Shown here: positions 23,634-36,948 of the stretch, in pieces
Layout of the letters: each line of letters begins with the position of its first letter
Position numbering within the stretch: the first letter of the stretch is position 1
Notes under the pieces: model-generated
The model's database searches: none
What the model saw: the letters and a program-made list of their open reading frames with translations, nothing else
Told to the model about the DNA's origin: nothing
Translations under genes and position numbers: made by a program
DNA from: Clusia tigrina
Lineage: Eukaryota > Arthropoda > Insecta > Diptera > Clusiidae
DNA: 64,000 bases
Reading direction: 5' to 3'
Assembly: GCA_920105625.2 (NCBI GenBank)
Contig: OV050030.1
Span: 101,459,652 to 101,523,651 of the forward strand

Positions 23634-24040
23634 CATATAAGCGAACGGAGGCAAGCCGGGGAGACAAGTGAATGGGAGTACTTGAAAACACACATTTCTG
23701 GCCTGTCCACTACAAGTCATAAACCTTAAATTTAAAGAACTAGAAAATAATCTTCAAACTCTTTTACCAAACAGAAGATACCGCAGGGACCTCGTTGACG
23801 CATTAGGTACGGTCATCAAGTTTATAACAGGTAACATGGACTCAATGGATGCAGAACAAATAAATAGATAAATAAATGAGATTCCTAAAAATGGAAATAA
23901 TATAAAAATCAAAACCCAACACTGTAAATTTATAGAATATTGCTTCACTTACGGCACAAATGAAGTACGACCAACCATCTACATATACACTATCTTATCT
24001 TGCTGGAAACTTTCGTTAATCGATAACGAAATCCTTCGTT
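23634..24040 (+). pseudogene. G3 envelope fragment joined to mariner (M2)
   Basis: Nearly identical to 15196-15600: PNRRYRRDLVDALGTVIKF with a basic site and fusion-peptide-like segment, then AEQINR and a stop. A few base changes (for example ATG to ACG at the GMV/GTV position) distinguish it from the M1 copy. Confidence 0.65.
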
Positions 24041-24057
24041 AAAATATAATATATAAT

Positions 24058-24298
<241 letters not shown>

Positions 24299-24299
24299 A

Positions 24300-24940
24300 A
24301 AAATAACTTTTTGCCCTCTAAACTCCTTTTTATCAGGACTAAGAGAACCATTAGGATCAAATGTCCGAGCTATGCTTCTCGGTAACCGAAAGCAAAATTT
24401 TAACAATGAACTGTTCTACACCAATAACCATAAGAATCCTTCACCTAATGAAAGATTCCAACGAAGCTTTGACCGATACGAGGAAAATAATACAGATAAA
24501 ATTAATAAGATAGAAGACTCCCAAAATTTTTGCCTACCTACATCTCCAAACGAACCGGATATATCGATGTCAATACACATGGAACAAAATTAGCATATAT
24601 AAATATATCCTCACCATTTGGTGGTCTACTTAGATTCTTTGTCGACACCGGCGCATCCTCATCATTTATAAACCTTGAATTTATTTCAGCAAAAAATCAA
24701 AGAGACTGCGCTCCAGTAACACTGAAGACAGTTCTAAGTCAAAATAAATTAAATAAAGTAGCCTACATTTTCTGAATTTAATGAACCTGGTCATTTAACT
24801 TTCTTAATATTAAAATTTCATGAATATTTCGATGGACTTTTGGGGCTTGATATTCTCAAACTATTACAAACTAACATAGACCTCAGAAAACAAATTCTTA
24901 TGACAAAAGCTCTGTCTTGCCTCTTCCATCAAAATTAAAC
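24300..24940 (+). pseudogene. G3 gag end and protease (M2)
   Basis: Same content as in M1, with the protease active site in RFFVDTGASSSFI. A 10-base loss near 24762 shifts the protease frame after LNKVAYIF, which M1 and M3 do not share. The protease end (EYFDGLLGLDILKLL) is still readable. Confidence 0.8.
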
Positions 24941-26322
24941 TTTACATCGGGAAAACATTTTATCCCAGCGCGCTGTAAATGTATTATTAAATTACCAGTA
25001 GATGTTGTTATTTCGGAAGGCATTTATATGACAAAAATCTGGTTTAGTCTGTTGGAAGTTATAAACACAAGCACAGCAGACCAAACACTCCTGTTAGACA
25101 AGCCTATCAAGAGTGAAAAGTATTATAACTCGGAAGTCATCGAAATCCCCAATTGGAATATAAGCTGCGAACTATATCTGAGCTAATCAGAATAAATCGC
25201 CTGAATACCGAAGAAAAAACAGCCTTAATTAAATTGTGGAGACAATTCGAAGACATATTTCTTAAGGAAGGACAACTACTTACCTTCACGAAAGAAATTA
25301 AGCATAATATAATCACAACAGATGTACGAAGTCATACAGATAACCATACGGTCATAAGAGCGAAGTTAATAATCAAAAAAGTAACATGTTAGATCAGGGA
25401 ATAATACGGCCCAGCTACTCGCCCTGGAGCTTACCAGTATGGAGAGTGCCTAAAAGGAAAGATGCTAGTGGCAAACAGAAATAGCTACTAGTGATTGATT
25501 TCAAGGAATTAAATGAGAAAACCATTTCAGACATGGTATCCACTACCAAATATCACTGAAGTTTTAGATAAATTGGGGAATTGTATGTATTTTTCCATAT
25601 GTATCCGGAATATATTGCAAAAACAGATGGCTACTACGAACATGTTCGTATGACATTCGGTCTGAAAAACGCCCCTTCTATGTTCCAACTGGTAATGAAC
25701 AACTTCCTTAGAAATTTGGTCGGAAAAAGTTGTTTAGTTTATCTAGACGATATAATTATTTATTCAACCTCTCTACAGGAACACATTACTAATCTCCAAA
25801 AAGTCTTTCAAAAATTAGAAGCATCCAATTTCAAAGTCCAATTAGGTAAATGAGAATTCCTAAAAAAAGAAATCAGTCTTTTAGACATGACAATGCCTTG
25901 ATACTGGATGATCGGTATATTAGCACCATCGAAACTTCTAAAAAACTCCTGACAAATGATCCCATATTACAATACCCGGATTTCCCAAAACCATTTATCT
26001 TAAATACAGACGCGAGTAATTTTGCCCTAGGAGCGGTACTTTCGCAAGTTAGAATTGGAAATGATTAACCAATTTGCTTTGCTAGCCGAACCCTTTCCGA
26101 TAGTGAAACAAATTATTCAACAGTAGAAAAAGAACTTCTGGCCAGTGTTTGGGCAAACAAATATTTCCATCCGTACGTTTTTAGGCATTAAATTCTTACG
26201 GACCATCGTCCATTGACATGTTTCATGAGTGTTAAAGACTCCAATTTAAAGTTGATTCGTTGGAGATTAAAATTAGAAGAGTTTGACTATCAGATAATTT
26301 ATAAAAAAGTTGTCCTCAAATA
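24941..26322 (+). pseudogene. G3 RT and RNase H (M2)
   Basis: Copy of the M1 region with the palm frame 25581-25853 ([23 protein letters not shown]). Relative to M1 it lacks about 30 bases near 25172 (removing the KSGAS segment) and about 150 bases near 25887, which removes the RT connection region and its [11 protein letters not shown] motif. The RNase H start is fused in one frame to the palm tail (25850-26068). Confidence 0.83.
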
Positions 26323-27361
26323 ACCAACCAAGTCGATTGAAATGCAAATGATACAAGCGAAACAATCCACTCAGCCGAAGAAAATCTAAATTGTGGAATT
26401 GCTATATAAGAAAGACCAATCAATGAATTCAATTTACAAATAGTCTTTCTAGAGCCAGATTTAAAAGCAGAAGTATCTGTAGAACTTATTATTAAAAATA
26501 ACCAACGAAGGACATTTTCTAAAGCGGCATTCGACGAACAATAATAGACATTTATCACCAAAGAAACTTGACGAATTCCTTTCGGATGATGAAACATCTC
26601 ACATTCAATCCACATTCAATCCACATACTCCAAATAGTTTTCACACAGTACAATTATACGGTGTACAGAAAAGCTCATATATATTAATGGAAGTGATGAG
26701 CAAGAGAAAATTATTAAAAACTTATCACGAAAATTACAAAATAGATTTATTAATAAACCATTTATTCAATATTGCAGGTGCCATTGTGCTCGAAAAACTT
26801 AAAATAATATCAAAACAAATTAAATCCAAATGAATTGGAACAAATGGTCGATTACCTAAATGAACAAAAAGTACACATAGAAGCAGAAAATATATAATCT
26901 AATATATATATGAATTGCAAAGGATTCAGGCATATTATAGTAACACTAGCATCATATTCAATGTACGCATACCACCACTCTCACAACATCAGTCACAATT
27001 ATTTCATATCATACCCTTATCATTAATAACACCAAACTAATAACAACCACCCCATAGATAACCTACAATGAGCACAATATAAAGTATATAAGAGATGCAT
27101 GTCCCTAGATCGAGAATGCATTCAATTGCCCATCATCTATATAACAATAACCAATAGCGCAATCCCCGTGCATAAAACGACTAATGAACAACGAACCAGC
27201 AGAATGCCCCCTAAATCCATAATTCAACCTCAACCAAATTACATCCTAAATGTCCCACATGCACTAATAAACGTTACTTGCAAAAACCACTAACCCTTTT
27301 TAGAAGGAACAGCAATAATACACTACCAACGATGACAACCATAACAAATTCTGGGACGAAA
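26323..27361 (+). pseudogene. G3 linker, integrase stub and env remnant (M2)
   Basis: As in M1. It reads the integrase stub slightly better (EKIIKTYHENYKIDLLINHL without the stop seen in M1). The env-like frame at 27099-27293 is kept. The junction with G4 at about 27361 is the same as in M1, so that junction existed before the two modules separated. Confidence 0.55.
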
Positions 27362-29060
27362 CTTTTTTCACGTCAAGACTAATCGCTACACACGAAGTTT
27401 TGTAACGGCACGTTTGTTTTGTTTTATTTGTTTGTTTCCGTCAAGACCAACCTTAACTCGTACAGGTTGTTATGTAATATCTTGTTCACTCTACATTTCA
27501 CAAACTTCTCACAAAACTGACCGATACAATGCCTTAGCCACACGACCATGCGCTACGGTCTCTGGCTCATTAGCATTCTCTACTAACGCTGCCGTTATCT
27601 ACTCAGGCGACCACAACTTTCAACATCGTTCATTCATCCACGCTTCTCCGCAGTTTACCTCCGTTCGCTTATAACCTTCGCCTAACTTCACATCAGATAA
27701 ACTCTCCTGATTCTGCCGTACTGTCTCCATGATCTCTAGATATGTCGGCGAGGTAAAAGTCGTAGTTCTCAAACCAAAGCACCCTCTTACTCACTTCTTC
27801 TATGTCCACGGCACGAGACAATATGTCTGCCACTATATTGTCGGAACCATTCCCATTTTCAATATCATATTCAAAACCCTGTAGTTGCAGCGACAATCTC
27901 GCTAACCTACAACTCAAGTCTCTAAGTGACATCAGCCGCTTCAGACTGGCATGATCTGTGTCAATTGGCTTTTATTTTCTACCTGATCTTTCTGGAAGAA
28001 TAACTATGTCGGACGCGTCGCATTGAATCCAGAATCGTTTAGAGAAATCCGGATGTAGCAGCACTGGCGCAGTAGACACAGCCGCTTTAAGTTTTTTGAA
28101 ATCTTGGATCGCCGCGGGTGTTACTTTGGATTTCTGTCCCTTCTTCAGAAGAACACTAATTGGGGCTGCTGGCTCCGCAATATCCCTAATAAACTGTATA
28201 TACTACCCTGCTGTTCCTCTAAACCTTCGTACCTCTTTAGGATTCTTTGGCACTGGAATCTTCGTGATCGTCTCTACCTCTTTGGGTCCGTCTTCAGCGA
28301 CCCTCCTCCTACTATGAAACAAAGGTACCTGTGCTCTTCAAATTCTCCATGAGTCTACTTAGTCGTTGTGTCGCAATGCACAGGCCAAACGGTATTACTG
28401 CAAATTGGTACAAGGCTTGCTCCGGCATTATAAAAGCCGTATACCCCCTACTCTCTTCACTTAAATCGATTTGCCAAAATGCGAATTTCAGATCAATACA
28501 ACTGATGAACACGGTGTCCTCGATGCGGCTTAAAATCTCCTCAATACTTAGTAATGGGTACGTATACTTGATCGTGCGTTCAGCTGGCACATCCAGGCAT
28601 AACCGATTCTTCCCAGGTTTCCGTACCAGTGTTAGTCGGTTTCTCCATTGACTCTAACACTCTTCCATAACTCCTAGCGCCAGCATTTGATCCACCTTTT
28701 TATACACTAAATTCTTCACTGCGGGTGACACCAGATAATTCTTATCCTTCACTGGCTCTTCCCGTTAACCACCTGAATCTTGTGATTCTCCAGAGTAGTC
28801 TTTTCTAACCCATGGTTCTCAAAACTTATAAATTTCCTCTTCACTTTCTCCGGCTACTGTAGCGGCGCTGCTGTCAGCACATGCAGTGTCATACTCCTTT
28901 CCTCTTCTCCTTCCTCCACACGTTCTCTTAGCTACTTCTCGACTTCACTTACCCCTCACACTTCTGGGGATAATGCAAACTTTCTCCAGAAGTCAACCCC
29001 CAAGTACACCTCCTGTTTCAACGTGTGACATAGATAGAACTCTATATCCTTCATTTTTCC
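27362..29060 (-). mobile_element. G4 Ty3/gypsy element fragment, minus strand (M2)
   Basis: The most complete G4 copy. Minus-strand order: protease end (EVYLGVDFWRKFALSPEV) near 28970-29040, RT frame 28590-28312 with CIDLKFAFWQIDLS, YTAFIMPEQALYQF and VIPFGLC, connection (PAAPISVLLKKGQ), RNase H (SKRFWIQCDASDIV), then TDHASLKRLM and NVVADILSR-type end (here NIVADILSR). It carries many stops and has no YxDD box that I can find, so the RT core is incomplete. Confidence 0.75.
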
Positions 29061-29567
29061 ATGACTACCAGTAATACCACCCGGCCTATCATGCGGGTCA
29101 TATCGACTATTCCGACACTTTCTATGAATCAGACTTCACACAGAATACCTATCGACTGGGAAATATTATATACCCAGTTTATATTTGGATTCGAAATAAA
29201 GAAGACGCATTATCTTAAGATAAAGTTCTTTTTCATTGTTTAATCACTGGTACTCCTGAAGGATACCCGCACATTACTGGCGCAATCGATTGAGTATAAA
29301 TCCAAAGATTTATACTAAGTACTAACTACTTTCTGGTTTTTAAAAAAAAAAGGTAGTCGACAGTTTCTAGTATAGTGACAGAGTGAATATATCGGTCGAC
29401 ATATAGATAGAACAAAACCAAAGTATAACGGGAAAATTTTTTATAAAATTTAACTGAATTAAATTTTGTATGTGAAAAAAAATTGAAAACTGTGAAAAAA
29501 AATTATTAAATATACTGGTATTATTAAACATTATTAATCAAACATTACCAAAGACTGCGTTATCAAC
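29061..29567 (+). other. Candidate G2 5' LTR end, primer site and leader (M2)
   Basis: Same as 20346-20830, with the TGGCGCAATCG primer-like site at 29278. The leader contains an extra 17-base repeat of the GTGAAAAAAAATT block near 29470 that the M1 copy lacks. Confidence 0.4.
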
Positions 29568-30750
29568 ATGAGCCTTCGGGACGTACACCATTTGCTTCAC
29601 AGCATACTGAACAAATAACAGCACCACTACCTAGCACATCTCTACCGGCGACCCAACTGCTCAAGGAAGCATCGAAGATTAAGGAGTACAGAGGAACCAA
29701 GGATTATGATCTGTCATCATTCATTCGGGAAGTGGAAAGTGCAACAATATATTTTCCAGCACTGCGTTATGAACAAACTGCAGGGACAAGCAATATTTGT
29801 AGTTAGGACTTTGGGTAGGATCCAACCCGGAAGGACATCAAGAGAGAACTCGTCAGAAACATAGGTGTGAGGGAGACGTACCACAACTTGCTTTATCAAG
29901 CTATCAATGTGAGGAGGGAGGATAATGTAAGTGAATATTATCTTAAGTTAAACCCCATATTAGATAAGCTAAACACGAAATATCAATTTGATGATAATAA
30001 ACCAATAGAGTGCTCACCTCAAATCAATGAGTCAATAATTTTAAAAAGATATTTAAATGGCATACACCCTAGCTATTCAAGTATTGTGTATAGCAGAAGT
30101 ATAACAAGCCTAAGAGAAGCATTTTATATGTTTGAGGAAACAGGAATGATTAGGAAAATAATACTTTCACGTCTTCACACCATAACAGATGACACTCACA
30201 ACGACGAGAGAACTTTTACAACAATACAGAAAGACAAATACTACAAACTTTTACAACAATACAGAACGAAATACAAATGTAGGACCTCCAAAACAGTATG
30301 ACCGTAGTGCAAGCCTATGTGTTTCCGGGCAATACGAAAATTTAACAAAGTCCCAACGCATGAGTAACACAAACTACATGAGCACTGGCCAGCAATGGAG
30401 AAATGTTAACTTCGATACTTCGGGACGATATAGGCAGAATGTGAATTCGTCACAGTACAGACAAAATAGGATGGAATAAATGGAGGTTGATCACATCCAG
30501 GATGCGGAAAATGCAGATTTTGAGATGGTAAATTTTCATTTGCCAGAGGAGAGCTTAATCTTCCGATAGTTGAGCTTACTATTGGCAACGACACCGGTTC
30601 GACGACCACTTTACTAAACGAAAACAAAATGAATTAAAATACACTTTACTGAACAATATGTCAAGCGGTCAGACAAAATATACTCCAGCCGATGCAGGCA
30701 ATAATTAACTTGGAGGAAGGGTACTTGAAATAAGAAATAATAAAATTATT
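29568..30750 (+). pseudogene. G2 gag and protease (M2)
   Basis: Copy of the M1 block: gag frame 29867-30301, Asn/Gln-rich tail to 30479 and protease with GNDTGSTTTLLNE near 30590. It ends abruptly at 30750 inside the protease-RT spacer. A deletion of about 325 bases relative to M1 removes the RT start and the first 140 bases of the G1 LTR. Confidence 0.75.
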
Positions 30751-31220
30751 CACACAAACAATTCCAAAGAATTGTTTACAATCAATTTTGCCAATTAATA
30801 AATAAACCTAAACTTACCAAACAGCATTTCCGTTCACACAAGAAACGAAAATGCATAATTCCAAAGAACTGTTTACAATTAACTTTTTAATAAATAATTT
30901 CAATGAACTCTTCGCAACAAATTTTGCTAATCAATCAAAATTCACCAAATTGTTTCCGTTCGAACAGACAAAGTTCCATAGAAACGAAAATGCATTGACC
31001 CAAACCCAAAGTAAACAAGCAATTCCAAAGAATTGTTTATAGCCAATATCAAAAGCTTATAGTCAATAGTAAAGACGCAAAATGCAAGATTAGCACTTTC
31101 GCTAATATAAATACCACCTAAGAAAATATTGTAATGCAGTCTTAAGATAGATCCAAAATAAAACACATTAAACGATTTAAAAATTTTTTTTTTTATTTCG
31201 CTTTAACATCAAATATATTT
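30751..31220 (+). repeat. G1 5' LTR lacking its first ~140 bases
   Basis: The end is fixed by the primer site at 31222. The start is missing: the first base matches base 141 of the LTR at 22211. Together the two imply an LTR of roughly 610 bases. Inside are two to three diverged repeats starting ATTCCAAAGAA(T/C)TGTTTA (30761, 30858, 31022) and GAAACGAAAATGCAT blocks. Confidence 0.75.
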
Positions 31221-31221
31221 C

Positions 31222-31239
31222 TGGCGCAGTCGGTAGGAT
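31222..31239 (+). promoter_or_regulatory. G1 primer-binding site (tRNA-Ser type)
   Basis: TGGCGCAGTCGGTAGGAT is the primer site known from 17.6/297-type elements, which use a serine tRNA. It sits one to two bases after the LTR end and is the best single clue to the G1 lineage. Confidence 0.85.
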
Positions 31240-31786
31240 TTGTCAAAGAAGGAAAATAAATAAGTCCTTTTATGTATTTACATACTTAATGGCATAACGA
31301 AATTTTTTCCAAAGAAGGAAAAATAAAAATTAAAAATCACTTGTGCAAATAAAGTAAAATTTTTTTTCAAAGAAGGAAAAATAAAAAAACCAAAAAACAC
31401 TTGTGCAAATAAAGTCAAAGTTTTCCAATAAAATTTTTATCAACATTAATTCCATCGTCAGCAACAGAACCCCAAAAAGTACAACGTAGCAAAGTAACAC
31501 CAGAAACAAAGATCACAACAACCAAGTGGCACAAGCATCGACGGTAACACAACTCCATCAAGAAGGACGAAACTGGATATAAGGTAGAATTAATTAATTA
31601 TATTTGTATGGAAAATTATTACCAAACACAAATTGAATTATATTCCTTTGGAACTCAGCAAGAAGAAAATAGAAAATTATTACAATAAATTATAGAACTC
31701 AAGGCAAAAGCCAAAAGAAAATATAAATTTTGTAACCAAAAACCAAAGAAAATACTTCTTATCCTTTTTACGTTTTCTTCTATAAA
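31240..31786 (+). other. G1 leader with three short repeats
   Basis: Untranslated leader before gag. The block CAAAGAAGGAAAAATAAA followed by CACTTGTGCAAATAAAGT recurs about three times in 31233-31425 with drift. No coding frame is supported. Confidence 0.6.
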
Positions 31787-32394
31787 ATGCCTAACCCAGA
31801 ACTCAATAGATTAGTTATAAACCCCTTAAAATACCTTAATAACCTATCTGAATTCAATGGCGACCAAAGAGACTTACAAATCTTCCTAACCCTAGTAGAA
31901 AGAATACATCCTCACTTACAAACATATGATGACTTATCCCAACCAATATTCTCAGACGTTATTAAAGGAATTTAAAAGAAAGGCCAGACAAGCCATAGAA
32001 AGAAATTGCCATGCCACATCCTGGGCACAAATAAAAAACATCCTTCAAAACAATTCATTAGAAGAACTTTAAGACCAACTCAGGGCAGTAACTTTTAAAA
32101 GCAATACAATAGAGTTCTCTAACGAAATCAAAGATAAATTGTGTAGACTTAATAATAAAACATTCAACATATTGGGCGAAGGAGCAGCTGTGGAACAAAG
32201 TATAGAAAACAATAAACACACCGCTTTGAACTTTTTCAAAAGCAAAATGCCCGAACCCATGAATACAATATTATTTTGTGGACATCCAGACAATATAGAA
32301 ACAGCCATGGAAATTCTGTTCCAAGAGGATACGCATACACAGGATTAAATAATACTGTAATCCATAAACCAAGTTACGAAAGACAAAACAAATA
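31787..32394 (+). pseudogene. G1 gag, N-terminal part (copy A2)
   Basis: Same protein as at 1491, starting MPNPELNRLVINPLKYL. It has a frameshift after DVIKGI and a stop in LEEL*DQL (TAA at 32069-32071 where A1 has TAC). The end reads into the Jockey LINE near 32394. Confidence 0.65.
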
Positions 32395-32696
32395 CAGACG
32401 ACACCATCACTTTCTGTTTTATATTTCAAAGTGAGCGGATGTGTTTTTTTTCGGGCTCCGTAATTTTTAGAGTATTTAAAAAAAATTTAGTTCAAATCAA
32501 GTGCGATAAGGTGATAAGCCAAATCTGGCAATCAATATTTAATTAAATCTGAGACAGAGACTCTAAAAAAAAATAAAAATTAATAATTTAACAAAAAACT
32601 TAAATATAAAATAAATAAAAGGTGCTTCGAGTACGTATTGAAACGAAAAATCACACACATAAACCTAAAATGTAAACAAACAATAGTTGAGAGGGC

Positions 32697-34169
32697 GTGC
32701 TTATGAGCACATTACGCTCTCCCCAACCAGGGCGTAAGCTCGCTAAGGCAGATAACGCATCGTACAATGTGAGCAAAGATCTGATGCTCTCTAACGACAC
32801 AGACAATTTGATGCTTGAGCAGTCGCCCGAACGTTTGGTGATGAAAGCTCAGTGTACACTAAACAGTAAAGCAATCAGCATAGTTTCGAAAACTGATGAT
32901 ATTCAGCGCCTACGCGCTAATTCACTATCTGCTCTCTCCACAGCAAACACATTAACCGCTACAGCCACCAACAAAGCATTAACTAACAACATTAAACAAA
33001 CTGCAAAACAGAATAGTTGGGCCATTTAGACTGGCATGGACCGCTATATAAATATTAAGTGAAAGCTAAGTCCGTTTAAAAACATGACAAAAACCCAAAA
33101 AAAATGTTTAAACCACATAAATATGAAGAATGCACCAACACAGTACCGAGCCAAAATCGCTTTGCCTTGCTTGCCGATAATGTAGCAGATCCAGACCAAA
33201 AAAATGAAGGTACAGAAATACTTACAGAATTCAAACCTCCCCAATTTATCTGCGCGAACGCAGCTCTAATATGCTGGTCTCTAGACTATCTAGCTTGATA
33301 GGGAAAAAGAACTTCCATATAGTTGCACTAAAGAAGGACTGACAAAAATTATCGCTTGGCAATCAACTACCTTGACAGTAGTAAAAAAACTATTATACGT
33401 ATCAACTGAAAAGCAGTAAAGGTTTGATTGTCGTATTAAAAGGAATAGAATCAGATGCCGACCAATCTGCGATGAAAGAAGCACTGATCGAAGCCGGTTG
33501 CAACCCAAAATCCATATTTAACATAAAAAATAAGAATAATATCCCACAACCAATGTTCCGAGCGGAGCTGGAAGCAGAATCAAAAAAGCTGCAAAAAAAC
33601 GAAGTCCATCCAATCTATAATATGCGATACCTTATGCACCGCCGAATTTCAGTTGAAGAACCCCACAAACGCAATGGCCCTGTATAATGCACAACTGCCA
33701 GGAGTTTGGTCATACCAAATCATATTGCACCCTACGCCCCATTTGCGTTGGCTGTGGTGACGTCCACCCATCCTCTGCCTGTACGGTCGATAAAAAAATG
33801 AAAATGTTCTTACTAAAAAATGCAATAATTGCGGCGGAAGTCATACAGCAAACTATAGAAGTTGCCCGGTGTATGCTAAGCTGAAAAATAAAATGCGCCA
33901 ACAGAAGGATAGAGGTCGACACGAAGTTACTTACGTAGCGCCTCTACACCAAATCCCGACTACGTTCAACGACAAACATGCTCCACCTGTCATGAGTTAC
34001 TCTGATGCACTGAAATCAAATTTAGCTGAAAACAATCGCAAAATCTAGAGGCAGTGCTCTTAACTTTAACTCAATGTATGACACAGTTCATGTCCTCAAT
34101 GCAATCAATGATGCAAGAACTAATAAATAATCAAAATCAACTTTTGAAATCCATACTTGCAAACAAATG
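32697..34169 (+). pseudogene. Jockey LINE ORF1 (copy A2)
   Basis: Broken into frames at 32697-33029, 33104-33298, 33424-33687 and 33687-33884. The knuckles CQEFGHTKSYC and CVGCGDVHPSSAC are kept. A base lost in the A-run near 33795 ends the long zinc-knuckle frame early, unlike A1. A deletion near 33341 removes the segment GDLHETKIQTY. Its last codons overlap the ORF2 start as ATGA. Confidence 0.78.
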
Positions 34170-36770
34170 AATACGCTAAAAATTTGTCATTGGAACGCGA
34201 ATGGTATTAGCCAGCACCAACTTGAAGTGCAAAATTTCCATATTAACAGCAAAATAGACATATTACTGATTTCTGAAACTCATCTTACTCTGAATCACAA
34301 TTTTAAGATAAAAGGTTATAAGTTCTACAACACGTTGCATCCGGATGGCAAAGCTCGAGGTGGGACAGGCATACTCATAAAAGATGGCATAAAACACCAC
34401 TGACTAGAAAACTACGACAAGGAATATCTCCAAGCGACCTCCATCTGCCTGCAATATTGGGACGCCAACATAACGGTATCATCTGTTTATTGCCCACCTA
34501 GACACACTGTCACAACAGCTTAGTTTGAAACTTTTTTCAAGTCGTTGGGAGAAAAATGTATAGCAGCCGGTAATTACAACGCTAAACATACGCATTGGGG
34601 TTCACGCCTTATAAATCCCAAGGGTAAACAGTTATACTACGCCTTGACGAATCGACGTAACAAAATGGACTACGTGTCTTCTGGTAAACCCACTTACTGG
34701 CCTACGGATCAAAGGAAGATCCCGGACTTACTAGATTTTGCAATAACGAAAGGACTCCACCAAAAACTTCTCTCTACGGAATCATGCTTTGAGCTGAGTT
34801 CAGATCATTCCCCAGTTATAATGCACCTAAGCAAATACCCAGAAGACACAAACAAACCTTTTCGATTAGTAACAGGTAAAACAAATTGGTCAAAATACCG
34901 TAAATATATTTGCAGTCACTTTCCTGATAAATGTAGTCTTAAAAGCCCGGATGAATTAGATTCCACAGTACAATCATTCAATGGCACACTGATATCAGCA
35001 GCAATCCACGCTACACCCCAAACGGCCAAATCCCACGCAAATCAATATGCTCATCATCATTCGAAATTGAAAGACTGATAACGGCAAAGAGACGGCTCAG
35101 ACGACTGTGGCAAAAGCACAGGTCACCAGCGCTAAAGCAAAAATTCACGACAGAGGTATACAGGCCTACATCCCGCACCTGAACCCCCTTGAATCCACAA
35201 TCTACTCCTTATGGAAGGCAGTAAAAACACGAATAAACCTACAGAATCGGACTCGCCTATAAGACTTATAGACGGAAGATGGGCAAGAAGCAATGAGGAG
35301 AAGGGGCAAGCTTTTGCTCAACATCTTAAAATCGCATTCCAACCAAATCCTCCTAGTAACAACTTTAAAATACCAACACTAAACATCCTAATTCCCCATA
35401 TGGACCTACGGTTGAGGCCTAAAGACGTGTGGCATTTTATCTCAACTCATTTAGATAAAAAGAAAGCGGCAGGCCACGATCTGATAACCACAAAGATGTT
35501 GATGGAGCTACCTCCACTTGCAGTAAAGCATTTAACAATATTATTTAACACAATTCTTAGACAAGGTTACTTTCCTCAAGTTTGGAAACTGTCCCACGTA
35601 ATCATGATACCCAAACCTGGCAAAACTCCAGCGCAAGTCTCGTCATACAGACCAATAAGCCTGTTATCCGTCGTCTCGAAACTATTCGAAAAATTATTGC
35701 TATCAAAATTAACCCCATATCTGGTACAGAATAAAGTAATACCTAACCACCAGTTTGGCTTTCGAAAAAAGCATGGCACTATTGAACAAGTACACCGACT
35801 AATGTCCCAAATCAGAAAGGCGTTCGAGGAAAAACAATACTGCTCTGCAGTGTTCCTCGATGTCGCACAAACCTTTGACAAAGTGTGGCACGAGGGCCTC
35901 GTCTACAAAATAAGAAAACTTCTGCCTTCAAATATCCATAGTATCCTGGAATCATACTTAAAGGGTAGGCGATTTCAAGTTAAATGTGAAGATTACCTTT
36001 CATCAGAAATGGATATATTGGCTGGAGTACCTCAAGGAAGTGTTCTTGGACCGATACTGTACATACTATACACCTCAGATTTATCAACAAACAAATATCT
36101 GCTCACCTCAACTTTTGCCGATGACACTGCGATTTTATCTTGCCACAAGCATCTTCAAATAGCATCGCGTGATCTGAACGAACATTTACAAGTGGTTGAA
36201 AATTGGCTTTTGAACTGGTGCATCGCAGTAAATGAACAAAAAAGCACATACATAACATTTACACTCAACAAACACACATGGCCTCCAATTATACTAAACA
36301 ACAACACTGTACCACAGGAAACCGAAGTGAAATATTTAGGCATTCACCTCGACAGACGCCTTACCTTGAGAACACACATAGAAAAGAAAAGAGCGCACAT
36401 CAGACTAAAAGCTGCAAGTGTTAACTGGCTTTTAAATTCAAACTCAAAACTAAGCCTTGACTACAAAGTACTCTTATACAAAGCCGTAATAGTACCCATC
36501 TGGACATATGGAATTCAGCTGTGGGGTGAAGCAAATACATCAAACACCGAACTGATGCAAAGGACCCAGTCTAAAATACTACGCACGATTACTGGTGCAC
36601 CGCTGTTCATGAAAAACCTAAACATTCACCGAGATCTAGGTGTGCCCCTAATAGGTTAGAGGCATTCAGATGTCAAAAAGAAGTATTAGCTAAAACTATC
36701 AAACCACCCTATATACTAGCTAGGAATTTACTACAAACAAGCCCACAACCCTCTTGAAGAGAGCAGACTT
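34167..36770 (+). pseudogene. Jockey LINE ORF2 (endonuclease-RT), copy A2
   Basis: Endonuclease: KICHWNANGI, LLISETHL and GGTGILIKDG (34167-34403), one stop and frame change, then GNYNAKHTHWGS and SSDHSPV (34545-35078). The GDFNA-type motif reads AGNYNA, with Asn for the usual catalytic-site Asp. RT is in a 482-residue open frame (35211-36659) with KKAAGHDLIT, FRKKHGTIEQVH, VPQGSVLGPI, FADDTAIL and YLGIHLDRRL. A stop at 36657-36659 splits off the last C-terminal residues (EAFRCQKEVLAKTI). This is the best LINE RT in the window but is not intact. Confidence 0.88.
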
Positions 36771-36948
36771 ATCACCATTGTTAACTATTATTCATGACTA
36801 GTTTCTATAATTACTCTTTTTATTTTTTATTGTTTTTCTAAAATAATAAGTGTTCAGTAATATCTTCTCCATACAGTGGTAAGGAGCAGTGATACATTGT
36901 TTTCTATATGAGGTGTTACAATAAATATGAATTGCTTAAAAAAAAAAC

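Larger units (their letters stand above)
32395..36948 (+). mobile_element. Jockey-clade LINE inserted in G1 gag (copy A2)
   Basis: Fuller copy of the LINE at 2101, about 4.55 kb, with ORF1, ORF2, 3' UTR and poly-A at about 36938-36947. Both copies sit at the same place in G1 gag, so this is one insertion later duplicated. The 3' UTR lacks about 50 bases near 36907 present in A1. Confidence 0.87.
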
